Shown piece by piece: positions 8,231 through 16,125 of a DNA stretch of 64,000 bases. The DNA comes from Sphingomonas sp. EC-HK361 (GTDB lineage: Bacteria; Pseudomonadota; Alphaproteobacteria; Sphingomonadales; Sphingomonadaceae). Numbering within the stretch: the stretch's first letter is position 1; each line of letters opens with the position of its first letter. The position numbers and the translations under genes are program-made. The notes below the pieces were generated by a model. The model ran no database searches, was not told the origin of the DNA, and worked only from the letters and a program-made list of their open reading frames with translations. The stretch lies in contig NZ_LR701494.1 of assembly GCF_902498785.1 (NCBI RefSeq), positions 1,575,058-1,639,057 on the forward strand, written 5' to 3'.

Positions 8231-9213
8231 TGCGGCATCTCGACATGGCCGCCGAAGCCGAAGCGCATCGCCGAAAGCATCTTGTCGCCAAAGGTGTGCT
8301 CGACCCGGCTGCGATAGCGCGCGAACAACGCGGTCGCGAGGACGTTGATCGGGGTCGCCTGCTCCATCGCCGCATCGATCGTCCAGCGGCCCTCGCCCGA
8401 ATCCGCGACATTGCCGGAAAACTGTTCGAGCTTCTGATCCTTGGCGAGCGCAGCCGCCGACAGATCGAGCAGCCAGGACGAGATCACGCTGCCGCGCCGC
8501 CACACCTCGGCAATATCGGTCAGGTTCAGGTCGAAGCGCTGATCCTCGGGCAGCTTGTCCGAATTCTTGCCTGACAGCACGTCGAAGCCTTCGGCATAGG
8601 CCTGCATGAGTCCGTATTCGATGCCGTTGTGGACCATCTTCACGAAGTGCCCCGCGCCCGCAGGTCCGGCGTGGATGTAGCCCTTCTCCGCGCGCGGGTC
8701 TTCACCATCGTCCGTATTGCGACCGGGGGTGCGCGCGATCGTGCCGAGGCCAGGCGCCAGGCAATCGAAGATCGGGTCGAGCAGATCTACCGCGTCCTTG
8801 TCGCCGCCGATCATCATGCAATAGCCGCGCTCGAGGCCCCAGACCCCGCCCGACGTTCCGACGTCGATATAGCGAATGCCCTTTTCAGCCAGCATCTTCG
8901 CGCGGCGCATGTCGTCCTTGTAGAAGGTATTGCCGCCATCGATGATGATGTCGCCCGCCTCCGCGCGCTCGGCGAGCGTCGCGATCGTGCTTTCGGTCGG
9001 ATCGCCCGCCGGGAGCATGACCCAGAAGATGGCCGGGCTGCCGAGCTGCGCGCGCATCGAATCCAGACCGTCGGCGGCGCTCGCACCTTCGCCGGCGAGC
9101 GTTTCGACGAACTTTGCATTGCGATCGAACGCCACGACCTCGTGCCCGCCACGCATCAGCCGCCGCGCGATGTTGCCGCCCATGCGGCCGAGGCCGATCA
9201 ACCCGATCTTCAT
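8227..9213 (-). CDS. gnd: 6-phosphogluconate dehydrogenase, decarboxylating (short type)
   Basis: This 328-residue enzyme oxidatively decarboxylates 6-phosphogluconate to ribulose 5-phosphate. The N-terminal Rossmann motif [13 protein letters not shown] is followed by the substrate motif [10 protein letters not shown] and the catalytic region [14 protein letters not shown] with its Lys and Glu. Length matches the short Gnd/YqeC class rather than the 470-residue E. coli type; cofactor preference was not determined. A family A repeat separates it from upstream tal. Its stop is coupled to the next gene by GTGA. Confidence 0.93.
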   Translation of the reverse strand: MKIGLIGLGRMGGNIARRLMRGGHEVVAFDRNAKFVETLAGEGASAADGLDSMRAQLGSPAIFWVMLPAGDPTESTIATLAERAEAGDIIIDGGNTFYKDDMRRAKMLAEKGIRYIDVGTSGGVWGLERGYCMMIGGDKDAVDLLDPIFDCLAPGLGTIARTPGRNTDDGEDPRAEKGYIHAGPAGAGHFVKMVHNGIEYGLMQAYAEGFDVLSGKNSDKLPEDQRFDLNLTDIAEVWRRGSVISSWLLDLSAAALAKDQKLEQFSGNVADSGEGRWTIDAAMEQATPINVLATALFARYRSRVEHTFGDKMLSAMRFGFGGHVEMPQ

Positions 9214-9231
9214 GTTAATTCTCCGCTTATC

Positions 9232-9324
9232 CCGTTCGGGCTGAGCTTGTCGAAGCCCCGTCCTGCCCTGTTTGTTCCCTGCCTAAATGGAAGAACGGCC
9301 TTTCGACAGGCTCAGGGTGAACGG
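9232..9324. repeat. Family A inverted repeat, copy 2, inside an operon
   Basis: CCGTTCGGGCTGAGC at the left is mirrored by the right half, which ends GGCTCAGGGTGAACGG; the core is CTTGTCGAAG against CTTTCGACAGG. Unlike the other copies it lies between two genes of the same direction (tal stop at 9332, gnd start at 9213). It could be an attenuator, RNA-processing site or partial terminator rather than an operon end. Confidence 0.75.
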
Positions 9325-9331
9325 AGGATTG

Positions 9332-10438
9332 TCAGGCGGTGGCGGGATGCTTGGCCGCAATGGCGCCGAGGAGATCGTCGAACGCCTTGGCGAAGGAGGC
9401 GACGCCTTCCTCCACCAGCCGGTCGGTGACCCCGTTCAGGTCGAGACCAAGCCGCTCCGCCTCCGCCAGCACATGGCGAGCACCGTCGACATCCGCGGTG
9501 AGCGTCTCGGCAATCGTGCCGTGATCGCGAAACGCGTCCATCGTCGCGGGCGGCATCGTATTGACCGTATCCGCACCGATGAGCGTGTCGACGTACAGCG
9601 TGTCAGGATAGGCCTTGTCCTTGGTGCCCGTCGATGCCCAGAGCAACCGCTGCGGCATCGCGCCCTTGGCGGCGAGCGCGTGCCAGCGGTCGCTCTTCAG
9701 GAACTCCAGATACCATTGATACGCCATTTTCGCGTTCGCGATCGCGACCTTGCCGCGGATTGCCGCGGCCTCGTCTGTGCCGAGTGCGTCGATTTTCGCG
9801 TCGATCGCGCTGTCGATGCGGCTGACGAAGAAGCTGGCGACGCTCGCGATCCGGTCGATCGGCTTGCCCTCCTGGACCCGCTTCTCGAGTCCCGCGGCAT
9901 GCGCCAGCGCGACCGCCTTGTAGGCCTCGATCCCGAACAGCAGCGTCACGTTGACGTTGATCCCCGCCGCGATCGTGGCGGCAATCGCGGGAGCGCCAGC
10001 GGGTGTGCCGGGAATCTTGATCATCAGGTTCGGCTTGTCGACCATGCTCCACAGCTTGGCCGCCTCCGCGATCGTCGCGTCGGTATCGTCGGAAATATAG
10101 GGCGACACTTCCAGGCTGACATAGCCGTCCTTCGCATCCAGCCGATCATAGACCGGGCGCAGCGTATCGGCCGCCGCCTTGATGTCCTGCACCGCGAGCG
10201 CTTCATAGCGATCGATCGTCGGCGCTTCGGGATGCGCCCGGTCATAAGCCGCGAGGCTGTCGTCATAGGCCGTGCCCTGCCCCATCGCCTTTTCGAAGAT
10301 CGACGGGTTGGAGGTGACGCCGGTGATGCCGTCGTCCTCAACCAGCGTTTTCAGTCCGCCGCTTTCCAGGAACTTGCGGTCGACGAAATCGAGCCACACT
10401 GCGGTGCCCTTGCCACTCAGGTCGCTGAGCCTGCTCAT
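9332..10438 (-). CDS. tal: Transaldolase (long, type 2)
   Basis: This 368-residue enzyme moves a dihydroxyacetone unit between sugar phosphates in the non-oxidative pentose phosphate pathway. The Schiff-base Lys lies in NLMIKIPGTPAG, the N-terminal motif is GVTSNPSIFEKA, and a later family segment is NVTLLFGIEAY. Length matches the monodomain long transaldolases of actinobacteria and alphaproteobacteria. The ATG at 10438 shares its A with the tkt stop (TGATG). A GTG three bases earlier is an alternative start. Confidence 0.93.
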   Translation of the reverse strand: MSRLSDLSGKGTAVWLDFVDRKFLESGGLKTLVEDDGITGVTSNPSIFEKAMGQGTAYDDSLAAYDRAHPEAPTIDRYEALAVQDIKAAADTLRPVYDRLDAKDGYVSLEVSPYISDDTDATIAEAAKLWSMVDKPNLMIKIPGTPAGAPAIAATIAAGINVNVTLLFGIEAYKAVALAHAAGLEKRVQEGKPIDRIASVASFFVSRIDSAIDAKIDALGTDEAAAIRGKVAIANAKMAYQWYLEFLKSDRWHALAAKGAMPQRLLWASTGTKDKAYPDTLYVDTLIGADTVNTMPPATMDAFRDHGTIAETLTADVDGARHVLAEAERLGLDLNGVTDRLVEEGVASFAKAFDDLLGAIAAKHPATA

Positions 10439-12519
10439 CACTTGGCCTCCATGCTTTCGCGGGCAATCTTGACGACATTGTCGACGGTGAACCCGAACTT
10501 GTCCTGCAACTTGGCGATCGGTGCCGACGCACCGAAGGTGGACATGGTGATCGTGCGGCCTTTGAACCCGACATAGCGATCCCAGCCGATCTCGCCCGCC
10601 ATCTCGATCGCGACGCGCGCCGTCACCGCCGCGGGCAGCACGCTTTCCTTGTAGGCGTGGTCCTGCAATTCGAAGCGATACCAGCTCGGCATCGACACGA
10701 CGCGTGCCTTGACGCCGTTCGCTACCAGCTTCTCATACGCCTCGACCGCGAGCGACACCTCGGATCCGGTCGCGATCAGGATAACCTCGGGATCGTCCGC
10801 GCTCGCCAGCACATAGGCGCCCTTCGCGACACCCGACGCGCTGGCGTATTTGCTCCGATCGAGGGTCGGCAGCGCCTGGCGCGAGAGGACGAGCGCAGTC
10901 GGCCGGTCGCCGTCGGTCATCGCCGCGCGCCACGCCTCGGCGGTTTCGTTCGCGTCGCCGGGACGGATCATGTCGAGCCCGGGGATTGCGCGCATAGTGG
11001 CCAGATGCTCGATCGGCTGGTGGGTCGGCCCGTCCTCGCCGACGCCGATCGAATCGTGGGTGAAGACGAAGATCGACGGCAGCTCCATGATCGCCGCCAA
11101 CCGCACCGGCGGGCGCATGTAATCGAGGAACACCAGGAAAGTGGAGCCATAGGCGCGCAGATGCGACAGCGTCATACCGTTCACCACCGCACCCATGCCG
11201 TGCTCGCGCACCCCGAAATGCAGGTTCGGCGCGCCGTAATTGCCCGGCTCGAACGAGGGTGCCCCCTTGATGTCGGTCTTCGTAGACGGCGCCAGATCGG
11301 CGGAGCCGCCGACCAGATACGGCACCTTCTTGACGATCGCGTTCAGCACCTTGCCGCCCGCGTCGCGGCTGGCGATGCCCTTCGCGTCCGCCTCGAAGGT
11401 CGGAATCTCGCTGTCCCAACCCTCGGGCAGCTCGTTCGCCAGCATCGCCGCAATCTCGGCGGCAAGCGCCGGATGCGCCGCCTTGTAGCGTCCGAACATC
11501 GCCTCCCATTCCTCGCGTAGCGCAACACCGCGGTCGGCGATCGCATCGTGGAAATGCGCCGCGACGCCCTCGGGAACATAGAAGCTCTTGTCCTCCGGCC
11601 AGCCATAGGCCTTCTTCGTGGCGCGGATATTGTCCTCGCCCAGCGGCTCGCCGTGCGCCTTTTCGCTGCCCGCCTTGGGACTGCCCCAACCGATCACCGA
11701 ATGGACGACGATCATCGTCGGCCGGTCGTCCGTGTCGCGGAAGGACTGGATCGCGGCGGCGACCGCCTTGGTATCGTTGGCATCGTCGACATGAAGGACG
11801 TGCCAGCCATAGGCCTCGAACCGCGCACCGACATCCTCATCGAACGCGAGATCGGTCCCGCCCTCGATCGAGATGTGGTTGCTGTCGTAAATCCAGCACA
11901 GGTTCGAGAGTTTGAGGTGCCCGGCCAGGCTCGCCGCCTCGGCCGAGACACCCTCCATCATGTCGCCGTCGCCGCACAGCACATAGACGTCGTGATCGAA
12001 GACGGGGAAGCCGTCCTGATTGTAGCGCGCCGCCAGCCAGCGTTCGGCGATCGCCATGCCGACCGAATTGCCGCAGCCCGCGCCGAGCGGCCCGGTCGTC
12101 GTCTCGACGCCCGTCGTGTGCCGATATTCGGGATGGCCCGGCGTCTTCGAGCCGAGCTGGCGAAAATTCTCGATGTCCTGAAGGCTGATCGCGGGCTTGC
12201 CGGTCTTCTTGCCGTCGCGATCGATTTCCTCGACGCCCGCCAGATGCAGCAGCGAATACAGCAACATCGATGCGTGGCCGACCGACAGGACAAAGCGGTC
12301 GCGGTTGGGCCAGTCGGGTTTGCCGGGATCGGTGCGCAGGAACTGCGACCAGAGCGTGTAGCCGACCGGCGCAAGCGCCATCGGCGTGCCGGGATGCCCC
12401 GAATTCGCCTTCTGCACCGCATCCATCGACAGGGTGCGGATGGTGTCGATGGTCAGCCGCTCCAGGCTGCCGTCTTCGTGGACAGAAGCCGCGGGGGTCG
12501 CGGTGGCGGTATCGGTCAT
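10438..12519 (-). CDS. tkt: Transketolase
   Basis: This 693-residue thiamine-diphosphate enzyme exchanges two-carbon units in the pentose phosphate pathway. Visible are the N-terminal [12 protein letters not shown] motif, the ThDP/Mg motif GDGDMMEG (about residues 155-165) and the Pyr-domain segment [19 protein letters not shown]. Full family length. It is transcribed rpiA-tkt-tal-gnd, with 71 bp to rpiA and overlap with tal. On the minus strand upstream, GAAAC-N17-CGTT (12576 to 12551) is one base off the EcfG stress promoter consensus, a weak hint of stress control. Confidence 0.96.
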   Translation of the reverse strand: MTDTATATPAASVHEDGSLERLTIDTIRTLSMDAVQKANSGHPGTPMALAPVGYTLWSQFLRTDPGKPDWPNRDRFVLSVGHASMLLYSLLHLAGVEEIDRDGKKTGKPAISLQDIENFRQLGSKTPGHPEYRHTTGVETTTGPLGAGCGNSVGMAIAERWLAARYNQDGFPVFDHDVYVLCGDGDMMEGVSAEAASLAGHLKLSNLCWIYDSNHISIEGGTDLAFDEDVGARFEAYGWHVLHVDDANDTKAVAAAIQSFRDTDDRPTMIVVHSVIGWGSPKAGSEKAHGEPLGEDNIRATKKAYGWPEDKSFYVPEGVAAHFHDAIADRGVALREEWEAMFGRYKAAHPALAAEIAAMLANELPEGWDSEIPTFEADAKGIASRDAGGKVLNAIVKKVPYLVGGSADLAPSTKTDIKGAPSFEPGNYGAPNLHFGVREHGMGAVVNGMTLSHLRAYGSTFLVFLDYMRPPVRLAAIMELPSIFVFTHDSIGVGEDGPTHQPIEHLATMRAIPGLDMIRPGDANETAEAWRAAMTDGDRPTALVLSRQALPTLDRSKYASASGVAKGAYVLASADDPEVILIATGSEVSLAVEAYEKLVANGVKARVVSMPSWYRFELQDHAYKESVLPAAVTARVAIEMAGEIGWDRYVGFKGRTITMSTFGASAPIAKLQDKFGFTVDNVVKIARESMEAK

Positions 12520-12590
12520 CGGAAATCCTCAGGCGAAGAGTTGGTGGTCGAACGCATCGACTCGGGCATGTGTTTCCTTGTGCGCGCGCC

Positions 12591-13256
12591 CTAACCGCTG
12601 CGCGGCGCTCGTTCCAGCCGCGTGACGATCCCGTCGGTCGCGATACAGGCGGCATCGACCTCGCTCAGGAACAGGCCGTGACCGAGCGCGCCGGGGATCG
12701 CATCGATCGCACGCGCCAGGTCGTGCGGGTCAGGGAACGTCGCGAAGCGGCAGTCTGCGACGATGTTGCCCTGATCGGTCCGGAAGCCGGCCCGAATCGT
12801 GACCTCGGCACCCAGCGCTTCCAGCGCGGCGATCGTGCTGGCGCGCGCGAAAGGAAGGATTTCGACGGGCAGTTTCGCCGCGCCGATGGCAGCGACGCGC
12901 TTCGTGCCATCGGCAACGATGATCATCCGCCGCGAGGCTGCCGCGACGATCTTCTCGCGCAGCATCGCCCCGCCGGCACCCTTGATGGCGAAAAAGCGGT
13001 CGTCGATCTCGTCGGCGCCGTCGATCGTCACGTCGACGCGCGTCACATCCGCGAAATCGACGACGCGGATACCGACCGAACGCGCCAGCGCCTCGCTCGC
13101 CCGGCTCGTGGCGACGGCGGCGATGTCGAGCCGGCGCTCGCCGATTGCCCGGATCGCATAGGCCGCGGTCGATCCGGTGCCGAGGCCGACGAGCATGCCC
13201 GGCGCGATTTCCGAGACCGCGGCCTCCGCCGCCAATCGTTTGTCGTCATCCACCAT
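12591..13256 (-). CDS. rpiA: Ribose-5-phosphate isomerase A
   Basis: This 221-residue enzyme interconverts ribose 5-phosphate and ribulose 5-phosphate. All RpiA signatures are present: GLGTGSTA near the N-terminus, DGADEID, KGAGGAMLREK and VADGTKRV. The start MVDDDK at 13256 gives the usual family length; upstream in-frame codons reach into the divergent CitE-like gene. It heads the pentose phosphate operon, with a 52-bp divergent promoter region shared with the CitE-like gene. Confidence 0.94.
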   Translation of the reverse strand: MVDDDKRLAAEAAVSEIAPGMLVGLGTGSTAAYAIRAIGERRLDIAAVATSRASEALARSVGIRVVDFADVTRVDVTIDGADEIDDRFFAIKGAGGAMLREKIVAAASRRMIIVADGTKRVAAIGAAKLPVEILPFARASTIAALEALGAEVTIRAGFRTDQGNIVADCRFATFPDPHDLARAIDAIPGALGHGLFLSEVDAACIATDGIVTRLERAPRSG

Positions 13257-13308
13257 CGCGTCCCATGTCGCGATTGCACGCGCGCTTCGCAACCGGCAGA
13301 CCACGCGC

Positions 13309-14166
13309 ATGACAGCCCACATCCCCGGCCCCATCCGCAGCGCGCTCTACCTCCCCGCCTCGAATGCGCGCGCCATCGCAAAGGCGCGCGACCTGCCGTG
13401 CGACGCGGTGATCCTCGATCTGGAAGACGCGGTCGCGCCCGATCGCAAGGCGGAAGCGCGCGCGATGGCGGTGGACGCCGTGAAGGCCGGCGGCTTTGGC
13501 AAACGGACGCTCGTGGTTCGCGTCAACGGCCTCGACACCGAATGGGGCGAAGACGATTTCGCCGCACTGCGCGAGGCGCAGCCGGACGCGATCCTGATCC
13601 CGAAGGTTTCGGCACCCGACGATCTTGCCGCGGCCCGCAGCCTGATCGGGGCGGACGGCCCGCCACTCTGGGCGATGATCGAGACCTGCCGCGGCATGCT
13701 GCAGCTTGCGGCGATCTGCGGCGCGGCGGCAGCGAACCGGCTCGAGGTGCTGGTCGCCGGCACGAACGATCTTGCCAAGGACATGCGCTGCACCCCCGGC
13801 GAGATGCGCGCACCGCTGTCGCCGCTGCTGACCCAGATCGTCGTCGCCGCACGCGCCTTCGGCCTCGCCGCCCTCGATGGCGTGATGAATGCGATCGACG
13901 ACACGGAGCGGCTCAAACGCGAATGCCGGCAGGGTGCCGATCTGGGCTTCGATGGCAAATCGCTGGTCCATCCCGGCCAGATCGCAGTCGCCAACGCCGT
14001 GTTCGCGCCGAGCGACGAGCGCGTCGCCTGGGCCCGCGCCGTCGTCGCGGCCTTCGCCGACCCCGAAACGTCGGGCCGCGGTGCGATCCGGCTCGGCGAC
14101 ACGATGGTCGAGCGGCTCCACCTTGCCGAAGCGCAGGCGGTGCTTGCCATTACCTCGATGCGCTGA
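13309..14166 (+). CDS. CitE/HpcH-HpaI family CoA-ester lyase
   Basis: This 285-residue TIM-barrel aldolase/lyase cleaves or forms malyl-CoA, citramalyl-CoA or similar thioesters. Characteristic segments are RSALYLPASN, the metal-binding VILDLEDAV, the Glu of AMIETCRGM, the VAGTNDLAKDM segment and FDGKSLVHPGQI. Related enzymes include beta-methylmalyl-CoA lyase and human CLYBL; the substrate cannot be fixed. It is divergent from rpiA. Confidence 0.87.
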   Translation: MTAHIPGPIRSALYLPASNARAIAKARDLPCDAVILDLEDAVAPDRKAEARAMAVDAVKAGGFGKRTLVVRVNGLDTEWGEDDFAALREAQPDAILIPKVSAPDDLAAARSLIGADGPPLWAMIETCRGMLQLAAICGAAAANRLEVLVAGTNDLAKDMRCTPGEMRAPLSPLLTQIVVAARAFGLAALDGVMNAIDDTERLKRECRQGADLGFDGKSLVHPGQIAVANAVFAPSDERVAWARAVVAAFADPETSGRGAIRLGDTMVERLHLAEAQAVLAITSMR

Positions 14167-14176
14167 GGCTCGGTCA

Positions 14177-14201
14177 GAAACCGGCGTCGGCCTCGTTCGT
14201 T
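14177..14201 (+). promoter_or_regulatory. Possible EcfG-type stress promoter
   Basis: GAAAC (14177-14181), 16 bases, then CGTT (14198-14201). This is one mismatch from the alphaproteobacterial general-stress consensus GGAAC-N16/17-CGTT. It ends 23 bases before the ATG of the small KGG-like gene. Weak on its own, but it supports stress control. Confidence 0.35.
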
Positions 14202-14224
14202 TCAGCGGCGCGAGGAGACGAGCG

Positions 14225-14518
14225 ATGCCCCAGGGCGACAAGAGCAGCTATACCGACAAGCAGAAGCGCAAGGCCGAGCATATCGAGGAAGGCTATGAGA
14301 AGCGCGGCGTCCCCAAGAAGGAAGCGGAGTCGCGGGCCTGGGCGACGGTGAACAAGGATTCGGGCGGCGGCAACAAGTCCGGTTCGGGACGCGGCAAGCC
14401 CGATACCAACGCCGCGTCAAAACAAGGTGGCAAGGCGCAGCGCAAAGGCAGCCCGGAGGCGCGAACCGCCGCTGCGCGCAAGGGCTGGGAAACACGCCGC
14501 CGCAACGGCAATGCCTGA
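14225..14518 (+). CDS. Small basic 'plasmid stabilization'-type protein
   Basis: This 97-residue, very hydrophilic, Lys/Gly/Ser-rich protein has an N-terminal half with KYTDK-like SSYTDKQKRKAEHIEEGY followed by RGVPKKEAESRAWATVNK. A low-complexity GGGNKSGSGRG tail follows, and then a KGSPEARTAAARKGWETRR motif. Homologues are common in rhizobia and sphingomonads under the unproven name plasmid stabilization protein. SD GAGGAGA is 7-9 bases upstream. The composition suggests a nucleic-acid-associated or desiccation/stress protein; function unknown. Confidence 0.75.
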   Translation: MPQGDKSSYTDKQKRKAEHIEEGYEKRGVPKKEAESRAWATVNKDSGGGNKSGSGRGKPDTNAASKQGGKAQRKGSPEARTAAARKGWETRRRNGNA

Positions 14519-14523
14519 CGCGT

Positions 14524-14865
14524 TCAGCGCTGGAGCGGTGGTCGCTTGACCAGATCGTCGGCGAGCCGCTCCTGCTCGGCAATCACCATGTCGATCAGCG
14601 CGTCGCTGATCGGCGCGGCAAAGGCGACGCCGAAGCGCTTGCCCCGCGCCCACACGACGCGTGCGGCGGAAAGGCACGCTGGTTCGACGAAGCGAACGAT
14701 CGATCCCACGGCCGGCGGCTGCTGCGCATAGACGAGCGCACCGCCGCGCGAGAGATCGAGCAGGTGGATGCGGGTCTGCGCTGCGCCCCATTCCATCGCG
14801 CCGGGCTGGAACACCTTCATGCGCGCGAAAGCGCGTGCGGCGCGCGCTGTTTTGAGACACTGCAT
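14524..14865 (-). CDS. PilZ domain protein
   Basis: This 113-residue single-domain protein is likely to bind cyclic di-GMP. The PilZ motif D-x-S-x-x-G appears as LLDLSRGGALV, followed by PAVGSIVRFVE and RVVWARGKRFGVAF, typical of the beta-barrel. An Arg-rich N-terminal segment (TARAARAFARMK) may supply the RxxxR half of the site. The start at 14865 is chosen for GGGGA 6 bases upstream; an ATG at 14940 gives a longer, less family-like N-terminus. It is convergent with the small basic protein gene. Confidence 0.8.
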   Translation of the reverse strand: MQCLKTARAARAFARMKVFQPGAMEWGAAQTRIHLLDLSRGGALVYAQQPPAVGSIVRFVEPACLSAARVVWARGKRFGVAFAAPISDALIDMVIAEQERLADDLVKRPPLQR

Positions 14866-15084
14866 GAAAATCCCCGACGCTCTTACAATGGGGAATGTAA
14901 CATCAGTTACGGTTGCGCGTTCCCAATATTCGTCGTGCATGCACGCTTAACCACGAATTTTTGCGCGTCGCTGACTTTCTGACATCGGTATCATCACATT
15001 ATTGCGCCGATTCGGTGCGGGGTTGCCAATCGCGCTGCGCCTGGCGCAAGCGCGCGATCTCTCCTTTCGCCTGAGGTTTCGCCC

Positions 15085-16065
15085 ATGACCCAGCCCCGAT
15101 GCTCGATCGCGCTGTTCGCCACTGGCGGTACGATCGCGATGGCACCGGCGGACGGCGGCGGGGTGGCGCCGAGCCACGGCGCCGATGCCCTCGCCGCCGG
15201 GCTGAGCCTCGACGCGGGAATCACGCTCGAGCGTCACGACCTGTTCGCCAAGCCCAGCGCCAGCATCTCGCTCGCCGACGTGCAGACCATCGCGGATGCG
15301 ATCGAAGCAGCGTTCGCGCGCGGCGTTGAAGGTGCCGTCGTCACCCACGGCACCGACACGCTGGAGGAAACCGCGTTCGCGCTCGCGCTGATGCTTGGGC
15401 GGGGCAAGCCGGTGGTCGTGACCGGCGCGATGCGCAGCGCTGGCGAGGCGGGCGCGGACGGGCCCGCCAACCTCACCGCCGCGATCCGCGTCGCCGCCAA
15501 TCCGGCCGCAAACGGACAAGGTCCGCTCGTCCTGTTCGGCCAGGAGGTCCATGCAGCGCACCTCGTCCGCAAGGTCCACAGCAGCCGCCCGCACGCCTTC
15601 TCCTCCGAACCGTTCGGACCGATCGGGCATGTGGTCGAGGGGCATCTGCGCTTCGAGCTGGCGACGATCGCCGATCTGCCGCGGCTCTCGGTGGGCGGCG
15701 CGGTGCCCGCGGTTCCGGTCGTGCAGGCGGGGCTCGATCTCGAACCGGAAACGATCGGCGCCTTTGCGAACGCACCGATCGGCGCGCTGGTCATTGCGGG
15801 CGTTGGCGGTGGCCATGTCTCGGCGCGCGCGGTCGAGGCGATCGACCGTCTGAATGACCGCATCCCCGTCATCATCGCCTCGCGCGTCGGCATGGGCGCG
15901 ACCCTGCGGGAGAGCTACGCCTATGACGGCAGCGAGATCGACCTTGCGCGTCGCGGCATCCTGAACGCCGGCCGCTGGCGCCCCGCCCAGGCGCGCCTCC
16001 TGACGCAGCTCGCGCTGTCGCAGGGTCAGGACCGCGCCGCCCTCGCCGATCTGCTCGCTTTCTGA
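15085..16065 (+). CDS. Asparaginase (type I/II family)
   Basis: This 326-residue amidohydrolase releases ammonia from L-asparagine, possibly also glutamine. It has the two catalytic Thr motifs: TGGTIA (nucleophile region Thr16) and VTHGTDTLEE (Thr90-Asp91). No signal peptide is seen, so it is probably cytoplasmic. Full family length. It is convergent with a TonB-dependent receptor across a good terminator. Whether the two work together is unknown. Confidence 0.92.
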   Translation: MTQPRCSIALFATGGTIAMAPADGGGVAPSHGADALAAGLSLDAGITLERHDLFAKPSASISLADVQTIADAIEAAFARGVEGAVVTHGTDTLEETAFALALMLGRGKPVVVTGAMRSAGEAGADGPANLTAAIRVAANPAANGQGPLVLFGQEVHAAHLVRKVHSSRPHAFSSEPFGPIGHVVEGHLRFELATIADLPRLSVGGAVPAVPVVQAGLDLEPETIGAFANAPIGALVIAGVGGGHVSARAVEAIDRLNDRIPVIIASRVGMGATLRESYAYDGSEIDLARRGILNAGRWRPAQARLLTQLALSQGQDRAALADLLAF

Positions 16066-16074
16066 AAGGAAGAA

Positions 16075-16108
16075 GGGCCGCGCGACCGGGTGATCGCGCG
16101 GCCCCTTT
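16075..16108. terminator. Bidirectional intrinsic terminator
   Basis: GGGCCGCGCGA (16075-16085) pairs with TCGCGCGGCCC (16094-16104) around an 8-base loop and is followed by CTTT. It sits between the convergent asparaginase and TonB receptor genes. Confidence 0.8.
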
Positions 16109-16125
16109 GATGCACGCTCGAGCGA

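Noticed and set aside
12551-12576. EcfG-like promoter (GAAAC-N17-CGTT, minus strand) before tkt
   Set aside because: One mismatch and no other support, and tkt is probably cotranscribed with rpiA; kept only as a remark in the tkt entry.
12270-14351. Long plus-strand frame over tkt, rpiA and the CitE-like gene
   Set aside because: Arg-rich composition, crosses three real genes and shows no motif; shadow frame.
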